From Desulfitobacterium chlororespirans DSM 11544 (GTDB lineage: Bacteria; Bacillota; Desulfitobacteriia; Desulfitobacteriales; Desulfitobacteriaceae): a stretch of 64,000 nucleotides of DNA. Shown here one piece after another: positions 8,232 to 16,001 of this stretch. How positions within the stretch are numbered: position 1 is the first letter of the stretch; each line of letters opens with the position of its first letter. The notes beneath the pieces are model-generated. The model had not been told where the DNA came from. It searched no databases and saw only the letters and a list, made by a program, of their open reading frames with translations. The stretch is from NCBI RefSeq assembly GCF_900143285.1, contig NZ_FRDN01000005.1, positions 425,568 through 489,567 of the forward strand, given 5' to 3'. Position numbers and translations under genes: made by a program.

Positions 8232-8888
8232 ATGGCAAAGACAAACTGGCAATATGGTGAAATTGTTACCGAGGAAGATTTTAATCAGTTGGGGCAAGAA
8301 GTGAATGAAGCAACAGCTGGACTAGCTGTTCTGGAAGAGCAGCTTGGGGAAGCCGAACAAAGCAGCAAAGCCTATACCGATCAGCAAATTCAGCTGGTTA
8401 CAGCTACCGGCATCCCTAAACTGGTAACCTACTCATATGTATTGGCGGCTGATCAGCACGGTCAAACTGATTTTGAAATACCTTTGGAAACCTTTGTTAA
8501 GGAAACAGACACGGTAACCGTTGCCCAGAATAGTACGGTGCTGAGCACGGAGCGATACAGTGTTGTTGATCTGAAAATAGTTCGGTTGGCGGAAGGCGTA
8601 AATATAGGAACAGAAATATTTATTCAGGTATGGAAGAATGTGCTCATCGGTCCGGATGGAGCGATATCAGCGGCAGTGCTGGCTAATGATACTGTGACAG
8701 AGTCTAAAATGGCTGATGAGATGAAAAAGGATGTCCCTGGAGGAGTGGCGGGGTATGATGCATTTGCTATGCATTTGGCGGAAACTATGCCACATAAATT
8801 TACTGATTCAGCATTAAATAAAACTTATCGCTGGGGCCTAGGAGCCTCAAACGGTCAAGTATATATGCTTTATGAGGAGGTGACCTGA
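8232..8888 (+). CDS. Tail fibre protein, N-terminal module type
   Basis: 218 residues. ATG at 8232 is chosen over the upstream GTG because AGGAGG lies 7 bp before it. The N terminus (TNWQYGEIVTEEDFNQLGQEVNEA) is a typical phage-fibre attachment segment, followed by a short helical stretch (ALEEQLGEAEQSSKAYTDQQIQ) and a beta segment (TYSYVLAADQHGQTDFEIPLETFVKETDTVTV) that resembles the pre-fibre modules of other tail fibres. Probably part of the adsorption structure. Confidence 0.7.
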   Translation: MAKTNWQYGEIVTEEDFNQLGQEVNEATAGLAVLEEQLGEAEQSSKAYTDQQIQLVTATGIPKLVTYSYVLAADQHGQTDFEIPLETFVKETDTVTVAQNSTVLSTERYSVVDLKIVRLAEGVNIGTEIFIQVWKNVLIGPDGAISAAVLANDTVTESKMADEMKKDVPGGVAGYDAFAMHLAETMPHKFTDSALNKTYRWGLGASNGQVYMLYEEVT

Positions 8889-8891
8889 TAA

Positions 8892-9608
8892 ATGGCAACG
8901 CAAATATTTTTGGCAGATAAAGCTACTTTAGATGCCACCAAATCAAACACAGATACGATAAAAACTAATGTTGGTAGCAATGCAGATGTGGCCAGTGCAT
9001 CAGGAAGTGTACATGCAAAAATAAAGGACCTGAAAACCGCCTTAGAATCAAGCGGGAAAATGAAGTCACAATTATTTACAAGCAACGGGAGTTTTACAGT
9101 CCCCGCAGGTGTGACTGTTGTTTGGATTACTGCGATAAGCGGCGGCGCGGGTGGCGGCGGGGGTATTAACGGTGGTGACTATGATAGTGGAAAAGGGGGC
9201 AATGGGGGTGTAACAAGCTTTGGGGCTTTTTTATCGCTCATCGGAGGCGCTGGGGGTGGTGGGGCATCCCAATACTCAGGTAATATCGCAACAGGGGGTA
9301 CAAACAGTCTAACAGATGTACCGCCATCAGCATCATACGCGAATGGTAACCCCGGAAACACCAATAACGGGGCAGGGGGACCTGGATGGTATTCATCATT
9401 TGGCAAAGGGGGTGATGGTGGAACAGGAAGTAGACGAGGAGGCGGTGGCGCGTCTGGAGTATTTATAAAAGACTACCCTATTCCTGTGACTCCGGGTGCG
9501 GCTATACCAATAACAATAGGCTCACCAGGAAGCCCTGGAGTTGGTAATGGTGGGGGTGGCAATGGTGGTAATGGAGGCCCTGGAGCTCTGTTAGTATCTT
9601 GGTCTTAA
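8892..9608 (+). CDS. Glycine-rich tail fibre tip/adhesin
   Basis: 238 residues. The first ~60 are helical (TKSNTDTIKTNVGSNADVASASGSVHAKIKDLK). After that comes 'FTSNGSFTVPAGVTVVWITAISGGAGGGGG', the start of a glycine-rich domain with many GGxGG runs through to the end ('GNGGGGNGGNGGPGALLVSWS'). The pattern resembles polyglycine-sandwich receptor-binding tips of some tail fibres (for example T-even-like gp38), so it is a likely host-recognition module. Homology is not demonstrated. Confidence 0.72.
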   Translation: MATQIFLADKATLDATKSNTDTIKTNVGSNADVASASGSVHAKIKDLKTALESSGKMKSQLFTSNGSFTVPAGVTVVWITAISGGAGGGGGINGGDYDSGKGGNGGVTSFGAFLSLIGGAGGGGASQYSGNIATGGTNSLTDVPPSASYANGNPGNTNNGAGGPGWYSSFGKGGDGGTGSRRGGGGASGVFIKDYPIPVTPGAAIPITIGSPGSPGVGNGGGGNGGNGGPGALLVSWS

Positions 9609-9623
9609 GGAGGATTAGCACTA

Positions 9624-9899
9624 ATGCCTAAATTTGCACAGATATTGGATAATAAGGTCTATTGGATTTTTGAGGCTGACATGCAACCAGAATTTGCACC
9701 TTACATTGTGATTAAAGACATCGCTGACCTGGTACCACAGCCGCAAGAGGGCTGGCTGTACGATGAGGCAACGGATACTTTTTCCCCGCCTCCTGAGCCG
9801 GGACCTGAAGGGCTGCAACCTACTCTCGAAGAACAGATATACGCGGAAAACCTTTATCAGACAGCCCTATTAGAAATGCAATTTTTAGGAGGTGCGTAA
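9624..9899 (+). CDS. Small fibre-region protein, possible fibre chaperone
   Basis: 91 residues, ATG after a GGAGGATTAGCACTA site. It begins MPKFAQILDNKVYWIFEADMQPEF and ends in an acidic, proline-rich tail region (DTFSPPPEPGPEGLQPTLEEQ). Similar short proteins follow tail-fibre tip genes and are often tail fibre assembly-like; here that role is inferred only from position and shape. Confidence 0.62.
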   Translation: MPKFAQILDNKVYWIFEADMQPEFAPYIVIKDIADLVPQPQEGWLYDEATDTFSPPPEPGPEGLQPTLEEQIYAENLYQTALLEMQFLGGA

Positions 9900-9900
9900 G

Positions 9901-10062
9901 ATGACACCCTATCAGATTTGGGAGAAGATGACTAAAGCAAAAGTCTACAGCAAGGCCGTAGTGACCACCCGGGTGAACACTGTGTATGCTGTTGGGCAGT
10001 TAGGTGATGAGGAGTGTACTGCCCTCATCCAGCTGATTGAGACTGTCTACGATGCTGCATAA
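9901..10062 (+). CDS. Very small phage protein
   Basis: A 53-residue reading frame (MTPYQIWEKMTKAKVYSKAVVTT... IETVYDAA) starting 1 bp after the previous stop and preceded by AGGAGGTGCGTAAG. The tight coupling and good ribosome binding site make it likely real. Similar 35-60 residue proteins recur after fibre genes; another lies at 12624. Function unknown. Confidence 0.6.
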   Translation: MTPYQIWEKMTKAKVYSKAVVTTRVNTVYAVGQLGDEECTALIQLIETVYDAA

Positions 10063-10118
10063 TAGACCCTTAATACGATGTAAAGAGGAATAATTTATCT
10101 TATGAGGAGAGTGAAATA

Positions 10119-10370
10119 GTGGCTGGAAAAATTACAAAAGAAGAATTGCATCCATTGCTATCACAGAAAATAGATGATTTTGCTGCGCATGAGGCGGAAA
10201 GCATATATTTGCAAGAAGAGGAACCATCAGCAGTGAACCATAAGACACTGTGGTTTGCAATAGGATCTGAAGCAAATTTTGATGGCGGTGGAGTAAATAT
10301 AGCAAATGCTCAAACCAGCACTACTCCACCGGAAACCGATGATTATTGGTTTGAGCCTATAAAAAATTAA
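10119..10370 (+). CDS. Hypothetical tail-fibre-region protein
   Basis: 83 residues with GTG start after TGAGGAGAG. The sequence (AGKITKEELHPLLSQKIDDFAAHEAE) resembles the N-terminal parts of phage fibre or neck appendage proteins, followed by EPSAVNHKTLWFAIGSEANFDGGG, a motif seen in short fibre-linked proteins. No catalytic features. Confidence 0.58.
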   Translation: MAGKITKEELHPLLSQKIDDFAAHEAESIYLQEEEPSAVNHKTLWFAIGSEANFDGGGVNIANAQTSTTPPETDDYWFEPIKN

Positions 10371-10393
10371 TAAAGGAAGAGGTGGACAATACC

Positions 10394-11152
10394 ATGGCTG
10401 ATATCAATATTCAAATAAAGCAAAGAAACGGAGAAATTTGGGATAATCTTTACCCGAAGACAAAAGCCGAGAACGTGACCGAGTCCGCGGCTAAAAGATT
10501 TGTGTCAGATACTGAAAAAGCATCGTGGAATGGTAAGCAAACTGCTCTGGATTTTACGCCGGAAAATGCGAGTAAAAAAGGAACGGCTAACGGGTATGCT
10601 GAACTAGATGCAAGCGGCAAAGTGCCCGCATCGCAGTTGCCATCCTATGTAGACGATGTTTTAGAATACGCAAATCAGGCCGCATTTCCCTCGACCGGCG
10701 AAACTGGGAAAATTTACATCGCAATAGATACGAATCAAACCTATCGCTGGGGTGGTACTGGTTATGTTGAAATAAGTGCCTCACTGGCCTTGGGTGAAAC
10801 GTCAAATACAGCCTATCGCGGTGACCGTGGAAAAACAGCCTACGATCATAGCCAATCTGCCCATGCTTCAGCTAATGCCCAGAAAAATAGTGACATCACC
10901 AAAGCCGAGATTGAGGCCAAACTTACAGGAGTGATATCTTCACACTCACACGCTTCAGGTACACCCTCTGCCCACGGAGCAACACATATCACGGGTGGTG
11001 CCGACGTAATTCCGGGTGCCGTAGCAGGCGGTAATGCCGGTCTGATGAGCGGCGTGGATAAATCAAAACTTGACGGGTTGCCTAACATAACAGTAAATGT
11101 CACCGAACCGGAGTCTCCCTCTAGTGGAGACTTATGGTATGCAATTATTTAA
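10394..11152 (+). CDS. Tail fibre protein
   Basis: 252 residues; ATG 10394 is favoured over GTG 10382 because AGGAAGAGG lies at proper distance. It begins ADINIQIKQRNGEIWDNLYPKTKAENV, a fibre N-terminus shared with the next gene, then carries 'GYAELDASGKVPASQLPSYVDDVLEYANQ', 'GKIYIAIDTNQTYRWGGTGYVEIS' and 'SNTAYRGDRGKTAYDHSQSAH', segments common in Firmicute phage and prophage tail fibres. Confidence 0.82.
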   Translation: MADINIQIKQRNGEIWDNLYPKTKAENVTESAAKRFVSDTEKASWNGKQTALDFTPENASKKGTANGYAELDASGKVPASQLPSYVDDVLEYANQAAFPSTGETGKIYIAIDTNQTYRWGGTGYVEISASLALGETSNTAYRGDRGKTAYDHSQSAHASANAQKNSDITKAEIEAKLTGVISSHSHASGTPSAHGATHITGGADVIPGAVAGGNAGLMSGVDKSKLDGLPNITVNVTEPESPSSGDLWYAII

Positions 11153-11164
11153 GGAGGGCTTAAA

Positions 11165-12175
11165 ATGGCCACATACAACACAGTTATAAAAAAGCGCAAT
11201 GCAACGAACAATGGCTGGGATTCTGTTTTGCCAATTACCATTGCCGAGAATGTATTGATCAACGCCGAAGGAGATACTCTTGCTACGCACTTGGCGGATT
11301 TTACGCAACAAATACCGTATGCTGTGACCGCAGGGAGTGCGAACGCTTATACGGCAGCTACGGCTCCTGCTTTGCCTGCTCTGGTGGCTGGAGTGGCCAT
11401 TGCAGTTAAAATCCATGCTGCCAACACGGGCGCTGCTACTCTTAACTGGAACGGTAAGGGCGCAAAATCTATCAAAAATCCTGACGGAACAAATGTTGAA
11501 TCAGGAGATTTGGCAGTAGGCGGAGTCTTTACTCTACGGTATGATGGCACAAATTTTATCTTACAGGGTAAAGGGGGTGTTAAGCTCACTGGAACTGCTG
11601 TTGCAGCCGATGTCTTAAGCGGGAAAACCTTTTACCGTGACAACGCTAAAACAAAGCTGACTGGCACTATCCCCAGTAAGGGGGCGCAGACCTACACCCC
11701 CACCACAACGAATCAGACCATTGCGACAGGGCAGTATTTGAGTGGAGTGCAGACGATTTTGGGGAGTCCGAATTTAATTCCGGCTAATATTAAAGAAGGT
11801 GTAAATATTTTTGGTAAGATTGGGACTCTTGTACCTATTTCTTATGCGGCAAAAAACGTTAGTTTTTCTATTTCTGCGAGTACTTCTTCCTATGGATACA
11901 CTTATAGCGAATATTTCACTATAGATAATTTAAATTTTACACCAAGACAAATATTCGCTTCAGCTACGCATCGTCAAGGAGTTAATGAAAAATCTGGACA
12001 TTTAGCTTACGGTGATTATTTAACTGCTAGAGTGAATGGTTCATATGGAGGTTGGGTTGAATTTTCTGATGTTGTGTTTAGTCCTGGGCAAGTAACAGGA
12101 AGGTTTGCACATTATAAAGATTCATCTTCAGTAAGCGGATATTCTTCAGGGACAATTTTCTTTATATTAGCATAA
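11165..12175 (+). CDS. Tail fibre protein, second of pair
   Basis: 336 residues starting 12 bp after the previous gene with AAGGAGGGC. The N terminus (ATYNTVIKKRNATNNGWDSVLPITIAENV) parallels the preceding fibre. A middle part contains 'AAVDVLSGKTFYRDNAKTKLTGTIPSKGAQTYTPTT'-type fibre repeats. The last ~85 residues (from 'ISYAAKNVSFSISAS') are serine- and tyrosine-rich with A+T-rich codons, unlike the G+C-richer first part, suggesting an exchanged receptor-binding tip. Confidence 0.82.
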   Translation: MATYNTVIKKRNATNNGWDSVLPITIAENVLINAEGDTLATHLADFTQQIPYAVTAGSANAYTAATAPALPALVAGVAIAVKIHAANTGAATLNWNGKGAKSIKNPDGTNVESGDLAVGGVFTLRYDGTNFILQGKGGVKLTGTAVAADVLSGKTFYRDNAKTKLTGTIPSKGAQTYTPTTTNQTIATGQYLSGVQTILGSPNLIPANIKEGVNIFGKIGTLVPISYAAKNVSFSISASTSSYGYTYSEYFTIDNLNFTPRQIFASATHRQGVNEKSGHLAYGDYLTARVNGSYGGWVEFSDVVFSPGQVTGRFAHYKDSSSVSGYSSGTIFFILA

Positions 12176-12195
12176 AATAAGGAGGATGCATTTTT

Positions 12196-12624
12196 GTGAT
12201 AGGAAGAAAAATATACTACGAATTACCCACAGGTAATGTGGTATTGACCACATTAGAAAAATTAAACGGGATCGATACAACCAAAGAGCAGGATCTTGCT
12301 ATGTATCAGGCTTTACAAGCTTATAGTCCAGAATCGATAGGTGTAATTCAACTCGAATACGGGCAGTACTCCAGCGACTTCCTGACAGCGAACTCTTGGA
12401 GGGTTGACTTAGCGACCGGGAATCTGGTGTTTAATTACCCCATTTTTGAGCAGCCTTTATCTGTAAAGGTAGACAGACTGGAGGCTGAAAACAATAGTCT
12501 TAAGCAGGAAAGCCTAAGCATTAAACTAGCCATTGCTGAGTTAGCATCGACACAAGAGATGGACAAAATGGAGATTCAGCTTGCCTTGGCAGAACTGGGC
12601 AGCATGATCGGAGGTGCTGAATAA
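12196..12624 (+). CDS. Small tail-associated protein with coiled coil
   Basis: 142 residues, GTG start 10 bp after AAGGAGG. The first 95 residues form a globular part (IYYELPTGNVVLTTLEKLNG...), ending 'FEQPLSVKVDRLEAENNSLKQESLSIKLAIAELAS', a heptad-like coiled coil. Proteins of this kind lie between fibre and lysis genes in many Clostridia prophages. Its stop overlaps the next ATG (TAATG). Confidence 0.65.
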   Translation: MIGRKIYYELPTGNVVLTTLEKLNGIDTTKEQDLAMYQALQAYSPESIGVIQLEYGQYSSDFLTANSWRVDLATGNLVFNYPIFEQPLSVKVDRLEAENNSLKQESLSIKLAIAELASTQEMDKMEIQLALAELGSMIGGAE

Positions 12625-12731
12625 TGGCAAAAATCTATTTTGATTTGATCCAAGCAGGGCTTTGGCAAGTAGAAAATGTGCCAATCCGGTGGAGAGCAGA
12701 AGTTCGGGCCATGATAGACGCTGCTACGTAA
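12624..12731 (+). CDS. 35-residue phage protein
   Basis: A 35-codon reading frame (AKIYFDLIQAGLWQVENVPIRWRAEVRAMIDAAT) whose ATG overlaps the previous stop. A similar tiny protein occurs at 9901. XkdX-like minute proteins commonly sit here, but I cannot assign it to that family with confidence. Confidence 0.5.
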   Translation: MAKIYFDLIQAGLWQVENVPIRWRAEVRAMIDAAT

Positions 12732-12763
12732 TAGAGGAATTATGCGCAGCAGTACCAAGAATA

Positions 12764-12787
12764 ACGCCACACAGGGCGTATTTTTTA
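12764..12787 (+). terminator. Rho-independent terminator after fibre genes
   Basis: ACGCC (12764-12768) pairs with GGCGT (12775-12779), followed by ATTTTTT. It closes the tail-fibre transcript before the lysis genes. Confidence 0.65.
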
Positions 12788-12860
12788 TGCTCTAAAATAG
12801 GTCAGTCACAATACTGATGCGAAATTCATATAATGTACAGGCTTGAAAGAGGTGATGCTT

Positions 12861-13157
12861 TTGGACTTTACACTTATTACAGCACTAATTGGGATTGCGG
12901 CAACTTTGTCCGGAATCATCTTAGGCTGGTCAGCAAGGGCAAAGGAAGCTAAAAACGAAGTAAGAAAAGATGCAGAAATAGATACAGTAATCCGGACGGA
13001 CATGGAATATTTAAAACGTGGGGTAGACGATATCCGGATAGAGCAGCGGGCACAAGGGCAACGCATGGATACCATGGGCGAACGCCTTAGCCGAGTTGAA
13101 GAATCATCCAAACAAGCTCACAAGAGGATTGACCGCATCGAGCAGAAAGGAGAGTAA
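12861..13157 (+). CDS. XhlA-like lysis-module membrane protein
   Basis: About 98 residues from TTG 12861 (8 bp after AAAGAGG); ATG 12855 and TTG 12843 are alternatives. One N-terminal membrane helix (LITALIGIAATLSGIILGW) is followed by a long charged coiled coil (DTVIRTDMEYLKRGVDDIRIEQRAQGQRMDTMGERLSRVEESSK). This is the layout of XhlA/hemolysin-type proteins that accompany holin and amidase in PBSX-like lysis cassettes. Confidence 0.72.
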   Translation: MDFTLITALIGIAATLSGIILGWSARAKEAKNEVRKDAEIDTVIRTDMEYLKRGVDDIRIEQRAQGQRMDTMGERLSRVEESSKQAHKRIDRIEQKGE

Positions 13158-13234
13158 GTCAAACGCCACAAATTGAATGGGTAGGTACACCGAACTTTAG
13201 ATCCGGGCGCAATGGCCGCAAGCCGCTGGCCATT

Positions 13235-13873
13235 GTGGCCCATACCACTGCCGGTTATTATCCTGGCTGCTTAAGCTGGATGCAGAACTCAAGATCCCAA
13301 GTAAGTGCACATTATTTGGTCCTAAGAAACAGTCGTATATTACGGCTGGTCAAAGATGATGATATAGCATGGCATGCAGGTGCTGTAACAAAGCCTAATT
13401 GGAGTTTATATGACGGAACGAACCCGAATTACTATACCATTGGGGTTGAACATGAAGGAATGCCTGCGGTCGGGCTGACAGAGGTCCAGTATCAGTCCAC
13501 ATTATGGCTTTATGGGGAACTGCTGGCTAAGTATCCGGCAATAGAACCGGACATAAATCATATAATCGGCCATTATCGCATTGACAGTGTCAATAGGCCG
13601 AATTGTCCGGGAACTAAATTTCCGTGGGTAAGATTATTTGCGGATTTGAAAGGAGAGAATGAGGTGGATAATCTTGTGGTTTATGACGACGGAGATGTGG
13701 GAGCCGCGCTTTTGCTCAGCTTTAAACTGAAATGCCCGATGATCCATAAGGCCTTTGCCGATGAAGTTCATGCCAAGAATAAGCACTGGATTGGGATATT
13801 GGGGACAAACGGTAATGGGAACTACTACTATGCCGGCAGTGATCGAATCGAGACGGCGAAGTTAGGATTATAA
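13235..13873 (+). CDS. N-acetylmuramoyl-L-alanine amidase (endolysin), start uncertain
   Basis: Amidase_2 (T7-lysozyme-like) zinc amidase that cuts the stem peptide from peptidoglycan for host lysis. Visible features: zinc-ligand His in 'VAHTTAGYYPGC', 'DDIAWHAGAV', 'IGVEHEG', and 'IGHYRID..NRPNCPGTKFPW' with the second His and the Cys ligand. The C-terminal ~55 residues after 'VDNLVVYDDGDVGAALLLSF' resemble a wall-binding or putative cell-wall-associated domain. The first standard start in frame is GTG 13235, but homologous coding sequence continues upstream to about 13154 (SQTPQIEWVGTPNFRSGRNGRKPLAI) with no ATG, GTG or TTG. See finding. Confidence 0.82.
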   Translation: MAHTTAGYYPGCLSWMQNSRSQVSAHYLVLRNSRILRLVKDDDIAWHAGAVTKPNWSLYDGTNPNYYTIGVEHEGMPAVGLTEVQYQSTLWLYGELLAKYPAIEPDINHIIGHYRIDSVNRPNCPGTKFPWVRLFADLKGENEVDNLVVYDDGDVGAALLLSFKLKCPMIHKAFADEVHAKNKHWIGILGTNGNGNYYYAGSDRIETAKLGL

Positions 13874-13887
13874 GGAGGGAATGAGTT

Positions 13888-14238
13888 ATGGAAACTGCAT
13901 TAGGTTATGTCCAGGATTTTTGGGGGCTGCTGCTTGTTGTGGCAGCCTTTATTATTTATCTGGTCAGCCAGGGAAGAGCGAAAGCGGGAAAGATTTTACT
14001 CTCGCTGATGTTAAGATTGGAAAAGCAAGCAGAAGAATATGCGTTGCAGACGGGTGAAGAGAAGTTTAGATTCGTGGTCGAGAGAGGGTACCAACTGCTG
14101 CCTAAATATATAAAGATGTTTATCACCTATAGGATGTTTGTTGAGTTGGCCAATGAATTATATGAGGAAGCAAAAAGTTATTTGATGAACCTGGACAAAA
14201 AGTCGATCCCGGTACAGATTAAGAATCGTAAGGAATAG
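13888..14238 (+). CDS. Holin-like membrane protein
   Basis: 116 residues with one clear membrane helix near the N terminus (FWGLLLVVAAFIIYLVSQ) and a long amphipathic C-terminal part (KAGKILLSLMLRLEKQAEEYALQTGEEKF). This resembles LLH-type holins of Firmicute phages, which open the membrane for the endolysin. It lies 14 bp after the amidase gene with AAGGAGGGA before ATG. Confidence 0.68.
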   Translation: METALGYVQDFWGLLLVVAAFIIYLVSQGRAKAGKILLSLMLRLEKQAEEYALQTGEEKFRFVVERGYQLLPKYIKMFITYRMFVELANELYEEAKSYLMNLDKKSIPVQIKNRKE

Positions 14239-14407
14239 ATCATGGATAAGACTTAAAACCAGCCCTTAATAGAGATGTTTTTCGTTTTTCCGACAAACAT
14301 CAGGAAATTCCGTCTATAGACATACAAGCAAAAATTACAGAAGATCTTGGCAGCTGGCGAAAACTGAACGTAGAGTATATTCGACAAATTACCCCTTGAA
14401 CAATATC
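14239..14407. other. Gene-free prophage-edge sequence
   Basis: No complete gene is seen. An open stretch of about 43 codons (about 14269-14398, reading ...RDVFRFSDKHQEIPSIDIQAK...) lacks a start and may be a remnant of a lost gene; I do not recognise it. Confidence 0.3.
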
Positions 14408-14421
14408 AGAACATATGTTCT
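14408..14421. promoter_or_regulatory. LexA (SOS) box
   Basis: AGAACATATGTTCT is a perfect palindrome matching the Firmicute LexA consensus GAAC-N4-GTTC. It usually controls DNA-damage genes (umuC/yolD, recA, lexA). Only a 25-codon reading frame (14482-14559) lies immediately downstream, with a weak ribosome binding site. Confidence 0.65.
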
Positions 14422-14623
14422 AATATATAAGAAATATACGTTCTTAAAGGGGAGTAATATTGGGATGAAGAGATAGGATTTATGCTGAGCAGGATTACGA
14501 TTAAAGGTATGACTATGAGTCGGAATGAAATGCGACGTTTTGGAAGGATGATGGACTAGAAAGTTAAATCTTTGAAGGCGAAGAAACCAAATAAATCAGA
14601 TCAAAGAAATCAAAGAATCAAAA

Positions 14624-14665
14624 ATAAGAAGCCAGCTACCCTCCCCAGAGCATTTGGCTTCTTAT
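14624..14665. terminator. Perfect 11-bp inverted repeat
   Basis: ATAAGAAGCCA (14624-14634) pairs exactly with TGGCTTCTTAT (14655-14665) around a 20-nt loop. Read on the minus strand it is followed by TTTTT, so it could stop transcription coming from the right. Confidence 0.5.
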
Positions 14666-14759
14666 AGAATTACCCTAAAGGGTAATGCCCAACTGAATTA
14701 TACCTATTTATGCCAATGAAGGCAACAAGAAATGACTGTATAAGTGAGGTAATTAATTT

Positions 14760-14963
14760 ATGAAGGAATTTGAGGTTTATTACTATGATAAAATATATAC
14801 ACGCTTAGAAAATTGTTTGTTTGTGTTTAATGAAAGAATCAGGCTGCTAAATGAGGAAGATAGAAGCGTTAATTATAATGGCTTTGTAGATGCGTGTGAG
14901 CAAATGAGAAAAGGACTTGATGATTTTAAAACACTTAATGATTTAACAGTACGTGAGAAATAA
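14760..14963 (+). CDS. Small hypothetical protein
   Basis: 67 residues (MKEFEVYYYDKIYTRLENCLFVFNERIRLLNEEDRS...), helical and acidic. GTGAGG lies upstream of the ATG at usable spacing. It stands alone between the SOS box region and the strong terminator at 15122. No family recognised; probably a prophage or prophage-edge gene. Confidence 0.5.
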   Translation: MKEFEVYYYDKIYTRLENCLFVFNERIRLLNEEDRSVNYNGFVDACEQMRKGLDDFKTLNDLTVREK

Positions 14964-15121
14964 CATAAGGGTAACCCAGTCATGAAAATCATTATAGCAT
15001 AAATTAACAATAGGCTTTATATTGCCGACTGGGCGGCATGTTTCAGTGCACTAACATCACACTAACACCCATGGAACCTTACTTCCTTTTGAACATATAA
15101 TTTATACGACAAACCAGACCA

Positions 15122-15162
15122 GACCTCACAGGGTTCAGAAAGAACTTCTGTGGGGTCTTTTT
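15122..15162 (+). terminator. Strong rho-independent terminator
   Basis: GACCTCACAG (15122-15131) pairs with CTGTGGGGTC (15148-15157, one G-T pair), followed by TTTTT. The rest of the 384-bp interval 14964-15347 shows no gene; a phage attachment site may lie here but its partner would be outside the window. Confidence 0.82.
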
Positions 15163-15347
15163 CTCTTTCACATAGGTAAAGTCCGCTTGTGTAATAATTG
15201 GCCTTAAATAAAAGATTTTGTGACAAGAGCAATAAGAGAATAAGAACAATAAGTGAAATAAGAACAAGCAAGTATTTTTAATAAAGAATAAATACTTTAA
15301 AAATGTACATTAATAGCTATGTGAAGTTATTTCAAGGAGGTGGCTCT

Positions 15348-15887
15348 ATGACCATAATGGATAAAGTTCAATCCGCTACACGGGCGACAGTGCAAGGTAT
15401 TGTCGACCGGGAACCTGTTAACTATCTTGAAGGCGGGGGTATTTATGGTATAATCTCTCAAGGACGACATAATTTATGTACTCTGGAGATTATGTATAAC
15501 CATGCCCAGGATTCTGAACTGAAAGAACGTATCGAAGAAGCCATGGAAAAGCTTACACGCCCTTTAATTGAAGAGTGTGAAGGACTTTTGAAAGAAAGCA
15601 ATGCTCAGGTTCCTCAATTCCATTTCACCAATCATAAAAAGCATAAGGAGAAGTTGAATATTCCTGAAGATGCTCGAATGACAGATATGGAAATTGCGGC
15701 TGCCGTTGGAACTATGGCCAAGGCGGCTCAGGTTAATATCCTGGCTGCTTTGCAAAACTCCTATCAATTGCATATTGGAATTATGTTCCGCAAATTCCTG
15801 GATGAAAGCCTGGATTGGAACTATCGTCTCCTGCAATTGATGATCAATCGCGGCTGGCTGCCTCACGTTGCTAAAATTACACATTAA
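15348..15887 (+). CDS. DUF3231 family protein
   Basis: 179 residues from ATG 15348, chosen because AAGGAGGTGGCTCT precedes it; an upstream ATG at 15303 has no ribosome site. The helical composition and motifs 'GIYGIISQGRHNLCTLEIMYNHAQDSELK' and 'FTNHKKHKEKLNIPEDARMTDMEIAAAVG' match DUF3231, a two-bundle ferritin-like family found in spore-forming Firmicutes, several members of which are spore-associated. The function here is unknown. It is monocistronic with its own terminator. Confidence 0.78.
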   Translation: MTIMDKVQSATRATVQGIVDREPVNYLEGGGIYGIISQGRHNLCTLEIMYNHAQDSELKERIEEAMEKLTRPLIEECEGLLKESNAQVPQFHFTNHKKHKEKLNIPEDARMTDMEIAAAVGTMAKAAQVNILAALQNSYQLHIGIMFRKFLDESLDWNYRLLQLMINRGWLPHVAKITH

Positions 15888-15901
15888 AACCTAAAAAGGT
15901 A

Positions 15902-15937
15902 CTGAGGATCACGTATTTCGTGATTCTCAGTTTTTTT
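15902..15937 (+). terminator. Terminator of DUF3231 gene
   Basis: CTGAGGATCACG (15902-15913) and CGTGATTCTCAG (15919-15930) form a 12-bp stem with one G-T pair, followed by seven T. Confidence 0.88.
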
Positions 15938-15941
15938 ATAG

Positions 15942-15991
15942 AAAAAAGATTGGCACACATGTGTATCTAATCTACACATGAGTGTCCAATC
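15942..15991 (-). terminator. Terminator of the minus-strand repeat gene
   Basis: A near-perfect ~18-bp inverted repeat (15948-15965 with 15973-15991). On the minus strand the stem is followed by TTTTTT, as expected for a rho-independent terminator of the gene ending at 16002. Confidence 0.82.
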
Positions 15992-16001
15992 TTTCAAATG
16001 G

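Noticed and set aside
15062..15271. Leucine-rich minus-strand frames
   Set aside because: They overlap a clear terminator and A+T-rich spacer, with no ribosome site; composition effect only.
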